The notes beneath the pieces are model-generated. The model did no database searches and was not told the DNA's origin. It saw nothing but the letters and a program-made list of their open reading frames with translations. 64,000 bases of DNA from positions 2,467,501-2,531,500 of the forward strand of contig WPIO01000051.1 in NCBI GenBank assembly GCA_009760855.2. Direction: 5' to 3'. Position 1 is the stretch's first letter. Each line of letters begins with the position of its first letter. This stretch comes from Cristatella mucedo. Its lineage: Eukaryota; Bryozoa; Phylactolaemata; Cristatellidae. Positions 1 through 11,770 of this stretch are shown piece by piece. Both the position numbers and the translations under genes were made by a program.

Positions 1-199
1 CCCGAGAGATTATTGTTAGCTCCTGAATAATAACCTATAGGAGCACGACACGTTCGTAATCAATAGTTTAAAATGTACACGCGGGCATCTGAAGCTATAG
101 TTGGTCAGTTAAGCTTGATGTTTCGAACCAGTCAGCCTTGCTTTGGGCTCAAAGCTATCAAGTTGGACGCTTTGATTGTCGCTCCACAGATTTGGCTCA

Positions 200-1370
200 C
201 TCTGGCCATCTAATAGACTGCTTAAGTGAAGGACGTGGCTTTTGTTGTATTAAGTATGGATGCTCTTGATTTCTCACGTGCTCTGCTACCATAGGCATAC
301 GTTCGCGTATTACCATGGCACTTACGACTCGTTAGCAGCAGGCGCCGGCCGGACAAGTATTTTCACGTGTCTGCTAGGACTACTACCGTTATGTTCGCTG
401 TTTGGTTGCAAATGATTTCAGTTCAGTAGCTGCGATCGTGCGCTCGTTACATTTGGGGCCAGCAGCATAGGACACTTACCGAGGACCCTTAGCAGTCATT
501 CTTCGCTAGTCTTATTTCTTGTGACTCTATTAGGGAACACTGTATCTGAAACACGAGTTTTGGTCTGGACGAGTACAAGACATGCACTGTTGGAGGATTT
601 GAGAGCCTCAAAGCAAGGATTGGTTGCTTACTCTGCAAAAATGGGAAATCCATAAAGGCCCACAGCTCAAATCTGCAAAATCAAGAGCTACTCTGGAAAA
701 ATTTGAGTAAATTGCAAATCAGTGCTGTGCCGAACTTGTGTGATTGAATTGTGGGAAAGTGCTGAACTTCCGTAAAAATTCGACGATAGGATTCGCAGGT
801 ACTCAACATCTGACTGAATGGTGTTGTGCGTTTATTGATAGCATCATTACCCTGGATGTAGTTACGCGATAGCTGCAGCAATGGTTAGGGGCAGCGATAT
901 TAGAACTAGAATCTACTGATGGCCTACATTCTGGTACGAGTGATGCACAAATTACGAAGGAGCAGGTAATTAGGTCTGCTGTAGACGGCAAAGGGAATGA
1001 AATTATACCTTTCAACGTAGGAAATGTCATTAGCGATACGGTGACCACTGTGGCAAAGGTGCAGCCCATCGTTAAGCCCCACGCATTGAAATCGGGAAAC
1101 CCGATATACGGCTGGGAAGCGAGAGCTTATGATTGTACCCGAATCGCAGAACTCGCTGCTGGTAAAGTGCCGGTACATTAGCCGAAACTGAAGATGCGAC
1201 GAATGGAGTGATCGTTCTTCTTGTGTCAGCTTTGTCCCCTGTGGAGCCCGAGACTGCTGTAACGTGCCTCGAGACCGCTGAGATGATTGACTACTTCTCT
1301 GATGCTGGATAAGCTACCTTGGTATTCCACGATCGTGCAGCTGATCGTGTCTATGGGGGAATCACGTGAC
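200..1370 (+). repeat. Uncharacterised dispersed repeat R2, copy 1
   Basis: This stretch matches 62380-63510 along most of its length, in the same order and orientation. Shared landmarks are a TAGACTGC-start block with a TATGGATGC-like core (205-330 against 62387-62500), a GAGGACC(C/G)TTAGCA block (482 against 62680), AAATCGGGAAACCCG (1089 against 63210), and a GAGAC(T/C)GCT...GATGNTGGATAAGCTA block (1270-1317 against 63400-63460). One frame stays open for about 100 codons from about 878 to 1180 without an ATG start, which suggests decayed coding sequence. I recognise no domain. It is probably an old transposable element of unknown class. Confidence 0.55.
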
Positions 1371-2499
1371 TGACAAAACCTTTCGATACGTGCCCGGTTG
1401 AGGATCCAAGTTTCGACGACGTGAGAGCAATGATATGGCTACTTATGGCATGCCGAAGCTTTTCAATAACGGAGGTGACTGCTTTCTTATCTTTCGTGCT
1501 TTTTAGTTTCGACGATTTTTTTTCGCATTTCCTGCGAATCGGTAAATATCTTATTGTCAATGATTTGAGATACTTGCTGGCTACTTCTATAATTAATCAA
1601 CAAGCTTTGAATCTGATGTATGCAATGACGCGATCATTGCACACTTGCGTGCCAACCAATTTTGTACGGCTACGACCACACTAAGCAAACTGCATAAGGG
1701 CGAGTCGTGCAAGCCGATGAATTCGACTCTGCTGTGATTCTAAGTAAACGTATCTGCTAACTGCGTTTCGATAGTCTTCCAGCGCTTGTATGGTCAACTA
1801 AAAAATTCGCACGAAGTTGCGAATAATGCTCCACTGACTGTCTAGCTGAGCTGAGTTGATGGCAGATAAGACTAGATTGTTAAAAATGACTCCAGGGATG
1901 AGCCTAATAATTCGCAGTAGCAAGCGCTTGCAAAACAGGGCATTGAGGTGTGCTCCTCCTAGTGTTCTGTGCACTATTCATGTTTTAGTTTTGACAGCTT
2001 TGCAGCTCTCTGCTGAGACGGAGCCGAGGCTAAGAGCGCTAGTCTGTGAGCGAGCTCCGGCCAACCGAAGTTATGATGATGACCGAACTTCTGAAAAACC
2101 TAGGGTTTAGGCGGCGCATCGAAGCTCCGGTCTTTGTAGCTACAGCGGTCGGTGATGGGATGAAAAAGATGGTTACATCAACAGCTGCGAAGAAGGCATC
2201 TAAAAACTCTCAGTGGAAATTTTTGCTAGAGCCTAACGAGGGGTGAAGGCTAACGTGACACCTACCAGACCACAGGCTTCTTTTATTATCTCGGGGGAGG
2301 ATGGCTTTAATTTAAGCAGAGGGCAGTGAAGCAGTGCAACGCTACACCAGTTAGATCATGACAGCTGGATAGAATATTAGCGTTTACTGAAATATAACTT
2401 ATAGGAATCGGATACGTCATGACCTATGATTTAGAAAGCATAGCAGGACGTCTGAGATAATAGTTGGTCTAGTTGTATTTCGTTCACAATATGATTGAT
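1371..2499. other. Unassigned intergenic stretch
   Basis: No gene, RNA or named repeat could be recognised. Two overlapping short open frames at 1856-2246 have no recognisable domain. The stretch lies between two R2 copies and may be part of the same old element. Confidence 0.4.
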
Positions 2500-2760
2500 G
2501 CTGTACAGATATAGCCCCTGTAGATATCGATTAGACCGCTCAGCGAAAGCGATATGGACTTGTTACATTAAGGTATGGAGGTTCTCGATTACCGTCACGC
2601 TCTAGTACCATCGGCACATCTGCATAGATGGAAATGGTGCAGCCCCTGCGACTCGCTAGCTGCAGATGAAAGCTCTGCACCGGTAATTTTCGCACGTCTG
2701 CAAGGACTACCGCCGTTACGTACGCTGTAATTTCGGCAAACACTCCTACTTCAGAGGCAC
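2500..2760 (+). repeat. R2 repeat, partial copy 2
   Basis: The segment aligns with 205-405: both carry TAGAC(C/T)GCT, a GGTATGGA/GTATGGA core followed by TCTCGATT/TCTTGATT, a CTAGTACCAT(C)GGCA/CTGCTACCATAGGCA block, and a closing TTTTC-CACGTCTGC-AGGACTAC-CCGTTA block ending in CGCTGT. It also aligns with 62387-62560. Only this internal part of the repeat is present. Coding content is broken. Confidence 0.5.
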
Positions 2761-5282
2761 ATACCTCGCGTTTGTAATTATGTTGATTAAAGATGCAGTT
2801 ACGCGCATGCAAACTTTATGTACCTTAAACTTTATAGACTTATTTTTATTTACCATAATGTATATATTTCCCTAACTTGAACTATGTGTACTCCTTTATC
2901 TGGGTCTCAAAGGTTTCTTTCCCTAGGTCTGACCTTTGGGCTGTGTTATGCACAGAAGCTGTTATTCTTGCTGTTGTACATGTAGCTCGTGCTTCGCCTA
3001 TATGGGAACTATCTTGCACCGCGTAGTCATAATTTTGCAGGCTGTAGCAGCTACCTGCGTATGCGAGGCCGACTTTTATCAGCTGAAACTAAGAGGCAGC
3101 AGCAGGTGCAGGTCTATGGGGCAAAAGCGAAGTGCGGCGTCTAGTGGCGACTGGACCGTTCGCATGCAATTATTTGTGGAATGGTTAACTTTGAGCGGGG
3201 CAGCAAGGCCGGGTGTTCGTCGTATAGCGCTGCTGAAAGACATGTGAGGTTTTATGTGGAAAGCCAATCATGGCCAATTACTCGGCAAGACCTGACACTG
3301 TCAGCGTCCAAGCGCCCTGCAGATTCCACGCCGCTTGGTCGCGGTTGCAATAGCGGCTACTTATTAGTTCGGCTTGCAGTCAACGGGCGAACTTTGCTTC
3401 CGAATTAGTCTCGATAGCGATCTGCTGCACCTAAGGGGTTGACGTCACGTACGAGCCTCCCCCCCCGTGTGCTCCAACGTGTCGATAACTGCCCCAGGCT
3501 TCCGCTTCCTACTTACGAGCACCAAGACAGACAAGAAGAAGGAATCAAGAAGGAAGCAGCAGAGCACTGCCGCAGGAGGGGCGGGCGGCATGCCTCGGCC
3601 ACTTAGGACAATAATTGGCTGCCTGCTGGGCGCGACAACAAGAACGTCCTAGCCGTCACGTTGTAGCAGCCGGCCCGAGGCCTGCATCCTGCGTCCGCGA
3701 ACGAGCTCTTTAGGTGCAAGCACCTGCTCAAACGGCCAGCCATCGGGCAGCAGTTGCCTTGAAGTGCGGGAAGCAGCCCCGTGATTTCGGTAAAGAGGGC
3801 GAGTCGGCTGGCAATTGTTAGTAGCTGCTGCTTCGCTGTGCATGCAGCTGAGACCAGGAACACTGCCAGCAACCGCTGTTGAGGACTGACTAATTGAGGC
3901 AGGAGGGGGCAAAGTGGAACCTAACTCGCTCTAAACTTAGAAAATAGATGCATCGCCTCCCACAAGCTTTGCTTTCCATCTAAGGTTCACCTCTGTTAAC
4001 GTCTCTCTGATTGGTGTCGGATCTCGGCGGCCTCTTATCCGTCAACGCCAGCTTTTTGCTTCGAAGAGATAGTGTCCATGCATGTCCTGCTTGGTTGAGC
4101 GTCCGATTCTGGACCCGCTTGGGGACGCCTACTAAGAAGCTGCTGTGGCTGTTCCCTTATAGGCGCGATGAGCGCTAGTGGATCGGATCTAGTCGTGTGG
4201 AGCACTTTTTCTCTGTACGAGCCGACTGCCCGAATTTCATTCTCAACTGGCAGAAATTAGGGGCATGCGATGCAAAGCCAGGATATGGTAACCTCAACCT
4301 TTGATCTCTGGGTGGCCACTTACATTGGGCAGAGTGCCTCTGCTGTGCTGACGAAATAAAAACGATGTAGGGCTGCTCGTAGACTACTAATATTAGTGTG
4401 GGGTGGGGTAATGATACCTGTTTGTGAACAGCTTTTGCCCTCACGCAGGTACATTACACACTGTATTTGCTAACTTTAGTTAGCTTTTTGCTGTGCGTTT
4501 GGGGAACCAGCTCCAATCACTGGACTAAAAATAGGGGAGTGCATTTAAAAATACACTGAATTATAGCGATCTGGAAACTCGATGAGTATACGGTTCGCGT
4601 AAAATTATCACTGTCGTGACGGCTGAGTTTCTGGGACCTTATCCTCTGGCGTCGGGTCGTGAGCCTAGATCATTAGTACAGATCTGCAGCGTACAGAGAA
4701 GTTTTGTAGTACAGTTCCTATGATTTCGTGATCTCATGACCGCCGTGAGCATGCAAGTTAAATATTTGAATGACTTTACTGCGACATTGAAACATTGGCC
4801 CTACCGTGGCTCGGTGAACGTAGTCCTTTGCAACAGCATTTAGCTTCATACATCGCCGCAAATACTGCAAAGATCCTGTAATCACTCAGCAGAGTTTTTA
4901 TAAGCTATCAATCAAAGGCAGGAAGTAAGATCCAATCCAGAAGCTGGGTGTACATATCTGTTAACCACATGACAACGTGGGTCGTTAATGTTGATGTGAA
5001 ATTGAAAGTGCATCACTTTTAAGCAAGTCTTCGAAATCTAGATCGGTTATAAGAAAATGCTGTTAGATGCTTTCTGTTAACACGCTACCTTAGGCCGAGG
5101 TAGGATGCACCCTAAACATAGCTGTTGACTGTCTGAATACAGGTGGAATAAATCAACACGGCGGTCCCCTAATGGCGTCGTGTCGCGGATTCCGGACTCT
5201 GAGGCTCCTTTTTAGATATATGCTGGCACTAGATCCTTTTAATTGACACTAACCATAGTCAGGCGGCCCACAGCGCCCAAAG
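2761..5282. other. Unassigned intergenic stretch
   Basis: No supported gene. Open frames reach only about 100 codons and none shows a domain. One frame at 2936-3010 is rich in cysteine but has no supporting exon boundaries. A run of eight C occurs near 3460. Confidence 0.4.
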
Positions 5283-6150
5283 TAGTAATATTAATATTAT
5301 TATTACTACGTTTTATATAGCGCCCTTAGAGAACTCGATCCCTTTCTAGGCACTTTACATTTGCTGCAAAGGAAGCTCGATCGAATTGTGAGCGGTAGCA
5401 TCCTCAATAAACAATGAGAATAAAATGGTTAGGGTGGCATGCACAGGGTCAGCACGCAGGGTTAGTGGCAGCAAGTACAATTTCACCATGCCGCGTAAGC
5501 ACATAACGGATGAATCACAGGGACCCACTAAATGCTGTGATAAATAGACGATTTTTTAGTTTCTTTTTCAATGCGATCAAGTCAGGAGATGTCGTGACGA
5601 AAGTCGGGAGTGAGTTCCAGGCTTTGGGAGCATGCGAATTAAAGGCACGGTCTCCAAAGGATTTGAGGTTTGTACGAGGTATGGGTAAACAGTTAGATTC
5701 CGAAAAGCCGTTGGTATGATGCTTAGCCTGGTGGGGGAGTAGATCTAATAGGTAGGCTGGAGCCAAAAAGAGAAGGGACCTGAAACTGAGTGACAGAACC
5801 TTGAAGTCGGTGCGTTGCTTGACCGGGAGCCAGTGCAGGTCGGCAAGAAGTTTTGAGTTGTGGCAACCGCAAAGCTCACGACAGACAAGCCTAACTGCAT
5901 AGTTTTGCACCAGCTGTAAGCGCTTGAGTGCACCGGCTGTCAGACCAGCAAGCAGTGAGTTACAGAAGTCGAGGCGGTATGACAAAAATGCATGGATCAA
6001 CTTTGCTGTGGTATCCCTGCCTATTCAAGCCCAAATTTTAGCAATTGTATGCAGCTGAAAGTAGGCAGAATTTATTGTAGAGCTGACGTGGTCATCTAAT
6101 GACAGGTCACTTTGGAACATGACACCTAGATTTCGTGCAGAATCAACATA
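5283..6150 (-). mobile_element. LINE-A copy (CR1/L2-like non-LTR retrotransposon), 3' end
   Basis: Read on the minus strand, an intact frame of about 160 codons (5515-6000) encodes the C-terminal, post-catalytic part of a non-LTR reverse transcriptase. Landmarks are SYRLDFCNSLLAGL, LQLVQNYAVRLVC, LADLHWLPVKQR and PKAWNSLP, ending FITAFSGSL. This pattern is established for the CR1/L2/Rex group. The element is 5'-truncated near 6150 and ends in (AAT)n at about 5284-5305, preceded by the family 3' UTR. It is one of the best preserved copies here. Confidence 0.85.
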
Positions 6151-6789
6151 AGATAGTACATTACGTCCAAGACGCCAGCCAACCTTAAAGATGCTTCAAC
6201 GTGCTGCTACAGGGTCGGCGCAAAGCATTATTACCCTTATGTGTGTTTAAGACAACGTTATATTATGAGAGAAGTCTGGTCAGTTCTAAGAAAGAGCAAG
6301 GTATGACTATAATTTGTGCACAGAACAAGTCAAAGGATTCTTTGCCTTTATGGTTAGAGCTGAAATAGCCGAGACTACCTCAGCATTATTTGGACTGTAT
6401 TTATCTCAAAGGAAATGTGGAGTGGTTAAAGACATTGATTAACTAGCTCAGTATGTAGAAATGTATGGAGACGACTCCTAAATGTTCATTGATCACAATC
6501 GTCGGAATGGTTTGCTACATGCCTCCAAGTTTCATGGATAGTAAACATTGATATCTGATGAGTGTTCGATTACTACGTGATTTTACATTCCCTTTCCCTA
6601 TTACAATTTTTTAATTTTGCAGTTTCACTCCAGTCCGAGCGTAAGTGACTGGACAGGTTATATAATTGTAATGTATCTACGTCGGCGGAGTGATTTTATC
6701 TGCTCCAAGCCCAAGTTTTGTTGAAGCTTCAGAAATTGAAAAAGAATATCTCCAATGCCGTGCTGCGACTGAAAAGATGGATTGAAGAT
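6151..6789. other. Unassigned stretch
   Basis: AT-moderate sequence between a LINE and a SINE; nothing recognised. Confidence 0.4.
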
Positions 6790-6940
6790 GGCTCATTCAT
6801 TAGCCATTTTATTTGTGCCTATCACCCTGCTTGCACCGGCAGTAGAGGACTGGCTGCTGCAGGACTCGAACCCACGACCTGGGTCGTGACTTGCGAGCAC
6901 CTTATCGCCCACGTTAAGACCCACGTGACTCCGCACGTGA
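6790..6940 (-). mobile_element. tRNA-derived SINE, minus strand
   Basis: On the minus strand the segment carries an A-box-like GATAAGGTGCTCGC followed by GGTCGTGGGTTCGAGTCC, a perfect pol III B box (GGTTCGAGTCC; plus positions about 6862-6872). The same head is found in the SINEs at 10.4, 15.1, 19.2, 34.2 and 37.2 kb. The sequence around it is not a foldable tRNA. Confidence 0.6.
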
Positions 6941-7021
6941 ACAGCCGCATGCCCGAAAAAATTGTTTGAGTCCCCGAGTGCGACTGCTGCTCTCGTTCCG
7001 CGGCTCTGCAAAAATCTCTCG

Positions 7022-7155
7022 ACTGCTCTTAATAATAATAATAATAATAATAATAAAAATACACTCGATAAAGCGCCCTCAGAGAACTCAGTCTCTTTCT
7101 AGGCCCTTTACATTTGATGCAAAGGAAGCACAACCGAATGGTGAGCTATTACACA
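7022..7155 (-). mobile_element. LINE-A 3' tail fragment
   Basis: Starts with (AAT)n at 7029-7054, then AAAGCGCCCTCAGAGAACTC and TTTCTAGGCCCTTTACATTT, which are the family 3' UTR in minus orientation. It stops after about 130 bp, so this is an extreme 5' truncation. Confidence 0.75.
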
Positions 7156-8065
7156 GCTGAGCCTGCCTTGAATCTTCATAATCCTTGTTTACTTTGTGCT
7201 ATTTCATCTGCAGGGGTTTTCGATAAAAATCTGTCCAGTGAAGTCTGCTTCATCCACATATTCGCAATGTTTCTGGAATGAGTGAGGCAAGTGTCATTTC
7301 TTGTTCGTCTGAAGCCTGTGAAGCCTCGAACAACCAGCTGCACATTAGAGTATTCGACTAGATGTGAAGCCGCGGCCTAGCCGGTCAAAACGCGACATTT
7401 GTAAATTTCATGGTGACTGTCTTACCACCCTGTGCTTCTTCACAGTGCTGCTATGACGCAGGCTGCTATCAGTGGTCAGTGGCACTGTCACTGGCATCCT
7501 ATTGCTCTCACATCTGCTCCATTCACCCTGCCCTCGGACTTTGCGTCTCAATTTACACTCAACAGACGGTGAGCAATTCAAACGCAATTCAACAGGACGC
7601 ATAAATGGGTCAGCAGACTTACCGGTAATTAAACTATCGCTTCGCTTGCCGAGCGCTGATCGACCTTAGCGAATATGAAGAGCTTCGATTAGCTCTTCGC
7701 CACTTTGAGGTGGTTGTGAGAACGAATGTGAGTATATTCACCAGAGCCTACAGCCCGTGGACTCGCTTCGCTGAGTCATATACGTCTACTGCACGTCACT
7801 CCCGGAAGTACCGGTCGCCATTTTGCCGCTCGACGTAAGGACGGACGGACTTTCTCGCTTTCATTAGTAAGAATCCGTGCGACGAATACAGCTCGGAATA
7901 GCGCGAGGGCTCACTGTCCAAATTAGATTCTAAGAGGTAGATTCTTCTCGCTACGGATGCAAAAGATGTGAAATGTATGTACGGTGAGCGACAGCCAGAG
8001 CTCTGTACCTCCGTTGCTGACATGGCTGGTCACGCTGGAGCTTCTGGCCTTCTGACATTTTAGCA
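7156..8065. other. Unassigned stretch
   Basis: No gene or known repeat recognised; only short open frames. Confidence 0.4.
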
Positions 8066-8067
8066 GT

Positions 8068-8285
8068 CGGTAGACCAGTGGTGCAGTGGTCTCAGACGCT
8101 ACGGTGCGGGTGCCGGCTCAGTCCCTGAGAAAGGCAAAGGTCCGTAGATTCAAGAACGGCCAGCCCCATTTTATTAAGCATTGAAATCCTGTGAATTGGT
8201 GCACAGGAGATTCACCGGTTGGGCTTCCAAGATCGACGAGGCGTATTATATTTTCTTCTTTCTCAATATTACGAGATATTGATAC
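8068..8285 (+). mobile_element. Possible second tRNA-derived SINE
   Basis: TGGTGCAGTGG at about 8089 is a good pol III A box, followed about 35 bp later by GGCTCAGTCCC, a degraded B box. Downstream lie a body and an AT-rich end near 8270. No second copy was found in the window, so the family is unproven. Confidence 0.35.
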
Positions 8286-10425
8286 TTTGGTTGCCCTCGT
8301 GTGCGATTTTTAATGCCACAGCATCCGATGCAATTTTGATTGTGAGTACGTAAGTACGCGAGTCCCGTGAAACGTATAACTGACGTCACACTCACCTTGT
8401 TTCCTTTGTGATTTTGTGGCACTACTACGAGGTTACAGATATAATGAGTATCGTATTGAAAAAAGTAATAGAGATGATTAAATATTTTGGCCTATGTACC
8501 AGCAACCAAGGTGCTCTCTAATGGTTTAATATTAACAGTGAATTGTGCAGTCTGTATAATTTTATAATATTTTCAGGACAATGCCATAGAAGTATTAATT
8601 GAAGTATCATGGACATCTTTAGCTAATTAAACTGATATTTTCGTGATTTTTCCCGGGTATGCGCTAGTATATTTTACAAAGCTGTAGGCGACTTTATTTT
8701 GCACTCTCCCTAGTTGGTCGCATGAAGTTGGGAGGCCAACCAAACTACTGAGCGTACTCGGTGTCTGCACACTAGATTTTCCAGCAGACAGTGTATATGC
8801 ATGGTGTCACCCTTTGCACCAACACCGCCAGAGAGCTTGTAGCATTTCTCGCCATGCGTCTGCGAGACGGCGCCGCCTCGTCGCAAGTTGCAGCAGCTGC
8901 GATAGCTAGGGGACCTCTGGGAGCACTGCTTGTATCAGCTTTGCCGCCGCGCTCGAACGCGCGGCTTAGTGCACGCGTCAGGATAGTCCAACGCCGACAG
9001 GAGATGGGCGCTTTCGCAACTGCAGAAGCACAGGTGCGAAATAAAATGCTAGCAGAAGCAAAGTCAGCAGTTTTTCAGTTCTTTCTCGGGCGTGGGCCGT
9101 CAGAGCCTGGCAGGTTTACGGCTGACCTGGCGGCTAGTGAAAACGAGCGGAGGGCGTCCGCGGTGTGAAGTGAAGTGCCTATAAATGTATACGCTCGTCG
9201 TCCTATATAAGGTAACAGAGATAAAGTGTGGTGAATGAATTCCACAAAACTTAAGTAGAGCTAAAAACCGGTACCACTGCTTGATCTTTGTACCCAAGTA
9301 AGCCTGCTATTTGCTTTTAACTCGTGGAAACTCACGCGCGAAACGGTCCGCAAGCGGACGTCGCTGGAATTATTTTGTATATCTTCAGTGGAATCCTGCG
9401 GCCATGTAGAATTTCTTATGAGACTCATTCGCAAATAACGTGGTGCATATGGTCTCGTCTTCGACCTGCTAACGACGTCAACGATGCACGAAGACCGTCC
9501 ATCAGTTGGTTGGGGTGCATTTTGTCTGTCCAGCGTGCAGCTAAGCATTCACACATTTTAGATGTTGTGTAATGTCGTCACCGAGGTGAATATTTGTCTA
9601 TCCTGTAGCACCTGCTTAGTTGTAAAGGTTTATTGGCGATATGATCAAATATTCGCTAAGGGAGATTCTAAAATAGGTGTCGCACAGCTTTGGATGGCGA
9701 AACGCACGGTCGTCTCGGCGTAGGCCCCGCGCGACGCTTCGAGAGCGACATTTCTTCTCGCGGTAGGTTTGGTAAGGTTCTGTGGTTGTACGCTTCGAAG
9801 AGTCATGAGTTTCCGGTTCTGTGGTTCTACGCTTCACGGTAGCTTCTATGGCCACTCGATCCAGTCTGCCTTATGCAAAGGAGGTTACGCCCCAGAGACG
9901 TCTGTAGCAACAGCACAAGTAGCTAGAACGTCGCGCACCTGCCGGATATAGAGCTTTGCTCGTATGCTGCCGCTAACGTGCGTGGTTGAATTCAGCCGGA
10001 TGTCTTTCTCCGTTTTGCCGCTGCCGCTTGAGGCGCTCTCGCGTCGACTGCACGTCTTTTTCACGCTTTATTTCCTTTTGCCTGCAGTCTGCGGCGCAGT
10101 GTCGCGAAGAGCCCGTATTTCCGTACCTCGGAGAAGGACGGACTATACACCTCTGCAACAGCGGCTACTTGCCGGTTACCCGAAATGCCAACGGCTGCGT
10201 CAGCGGCCGCCGCAGCGGCGGCGAGAAGGCGTGCGAGCTGCGCTGGTGCGGCTGCTTTCCCTCTTCGTGGTGAGTACAGCTCACACCCGGGTGCTCGCGC
10301 CTGGGCACTTCTCGCGCCTACTACTCTCGGCCGCCACCACGGGTCAATCGCTTCGCATTACTCGTCGACGCTCAGGGAGCCTGGGGCGGGCGCTGCTGCC
10401 ATGCCTCCGTGGCAGCCAACCTCCT
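8286..10425. other. Unassigned stretch, GC-rich towards its end
   Basis: No recognised gene. Overlapping frames at 9964-10445 (up to 157 codons) lie in CG-rich DNA and show no domain. A 21-bp motif beginning GGTTCTGTGGTT is repeated 40 bp apart at about 9775 and 9815. Confidence 0.4.
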
Positions 10426-10566
10426 GGTTTGGCCTAGTAGTTTAGGTACTCGCCTTTACCGAGGTAAAGGTCATTGCATATGACGGCCGAGGTCGTGGGC
10501 TCGACCCCTGTGGTATATGTGAATAGAGATTAGGTTATCTTAGGGTGCTATAAGAATGAATTACTT
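10426..10566 (+). mobile_element. tRNA-derived SINE with LINE-A-like tail
   Basis: The head has TAGTTTAGGTACTCGCC (A-box region) and GGTCGTGGGCTCGACCCC (B-box region, about 10491-10508). The tail reads GAATAGAGATTAGGTTATCT then TAGGGTGCTATAAGAATGAA, which matches the last bases of LINE-A before its ATT repeat. It is followed directly by an AT/GT microsatellite. Confidence 0.65.
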
Positions 10567-10567
10567 A

Positions 10568-10692
<125 letters not shown>

Positions 10693-11079
10693 ATAACATC
10701 GCATTGATAAGGACGTCGAAAAAAGTGAATATCGCAAAAAAATTGATTTCCTCCATTTCTGTTTACTGCTAATCAGTATCAAGAGCAGAAACCTTAAACC
10801 TACTTCACAAATTTGACTGCCCCGCCCGATGAGCAAAGCTTGTTAAAGGTCGAATTAATTCCGCTGCCCCCTTCCAGCTAGCGAATGCCTATCTCTGTCA
10901 TTCTTCTGCCTATTAGAGTACAATATTTAATAAATTCCCACGATCAACGTTGGATTAAACGGACAGTAGAATAAATTATGCACGGTCAGAGTCAAACTTC
11001 TAAACCGCGCCGCCTCTTGCTTAGAAAGCATTGGACTTCTTCAAGAAGTAGCACCGCCGTCTCGCGATACCTCCAAAGA

Positions 11080-11105
11080 GAGATGGAGAGAGAGGAGAAA
11101 GAGAA

Positions 11106-11147
<42 letters not shown>

Positions 11148-11272
11148 AGAGGAGAAAGAGAAGAGTGAGAGAGAAAGAGAGAGATCGAGAGAAAGAGAAA
11201 GACAGAGACAGAGAAAGAGAGAGATAGAGAGAAAGAGAGAGGAGAGAGAATAAATCAAACTTGTTGCCTGTT

Positions 11273-11312
<40 letters not shown>
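11080..11312. repeat. GA-rich microsatellite with duplicated flank
   Basis: Imperfect GAGAGA with AAAGA and GACAGA variants. The flank starting AATAAATCAAACTTG occurs at 11250-11276 and again at 11311-11337, with a pure GA run between the copies. Confidence 0.95.
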
Positions 11313-11314
<2 letters not shown>

Positions 11315-11556
11315 AATCAAACTTGTTGCCTGTTGTAAAATCTTGACAATTATGCGCCCAGCTAACGATCGCGCTGGATACAAAGTTCACTCCCTGGTTG
11401 CAAATTATGCTGGCAGGGTCTGTCGTTCAGCAAGTTTCACCGTCCGGCAGAAGTATTGACTGCCGCATGCAAATCTAACGCGGTCCAACCATTCGAGGCC
11501 GGGCAATTAACGAACGTGAGCCGCTATTACGCCGACGCGGAGCATACAACTTTTTA

Positions 11557-11770
<214 letters not shown>

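Noticed and set aside
2936-3010. Cysteine-rich frame as the RGS cysteine-string exon
   Set aside because: It is 14 kb away with no matching donor phase; the frame directly joined to the RGS box offers a better candidate.
6862-6940. Genuine tRNA genes at SINE heads
   Set aside because: A and B boxes are present but no cloverleaf can be formed, and the same head recurs with a LINE-like tail.
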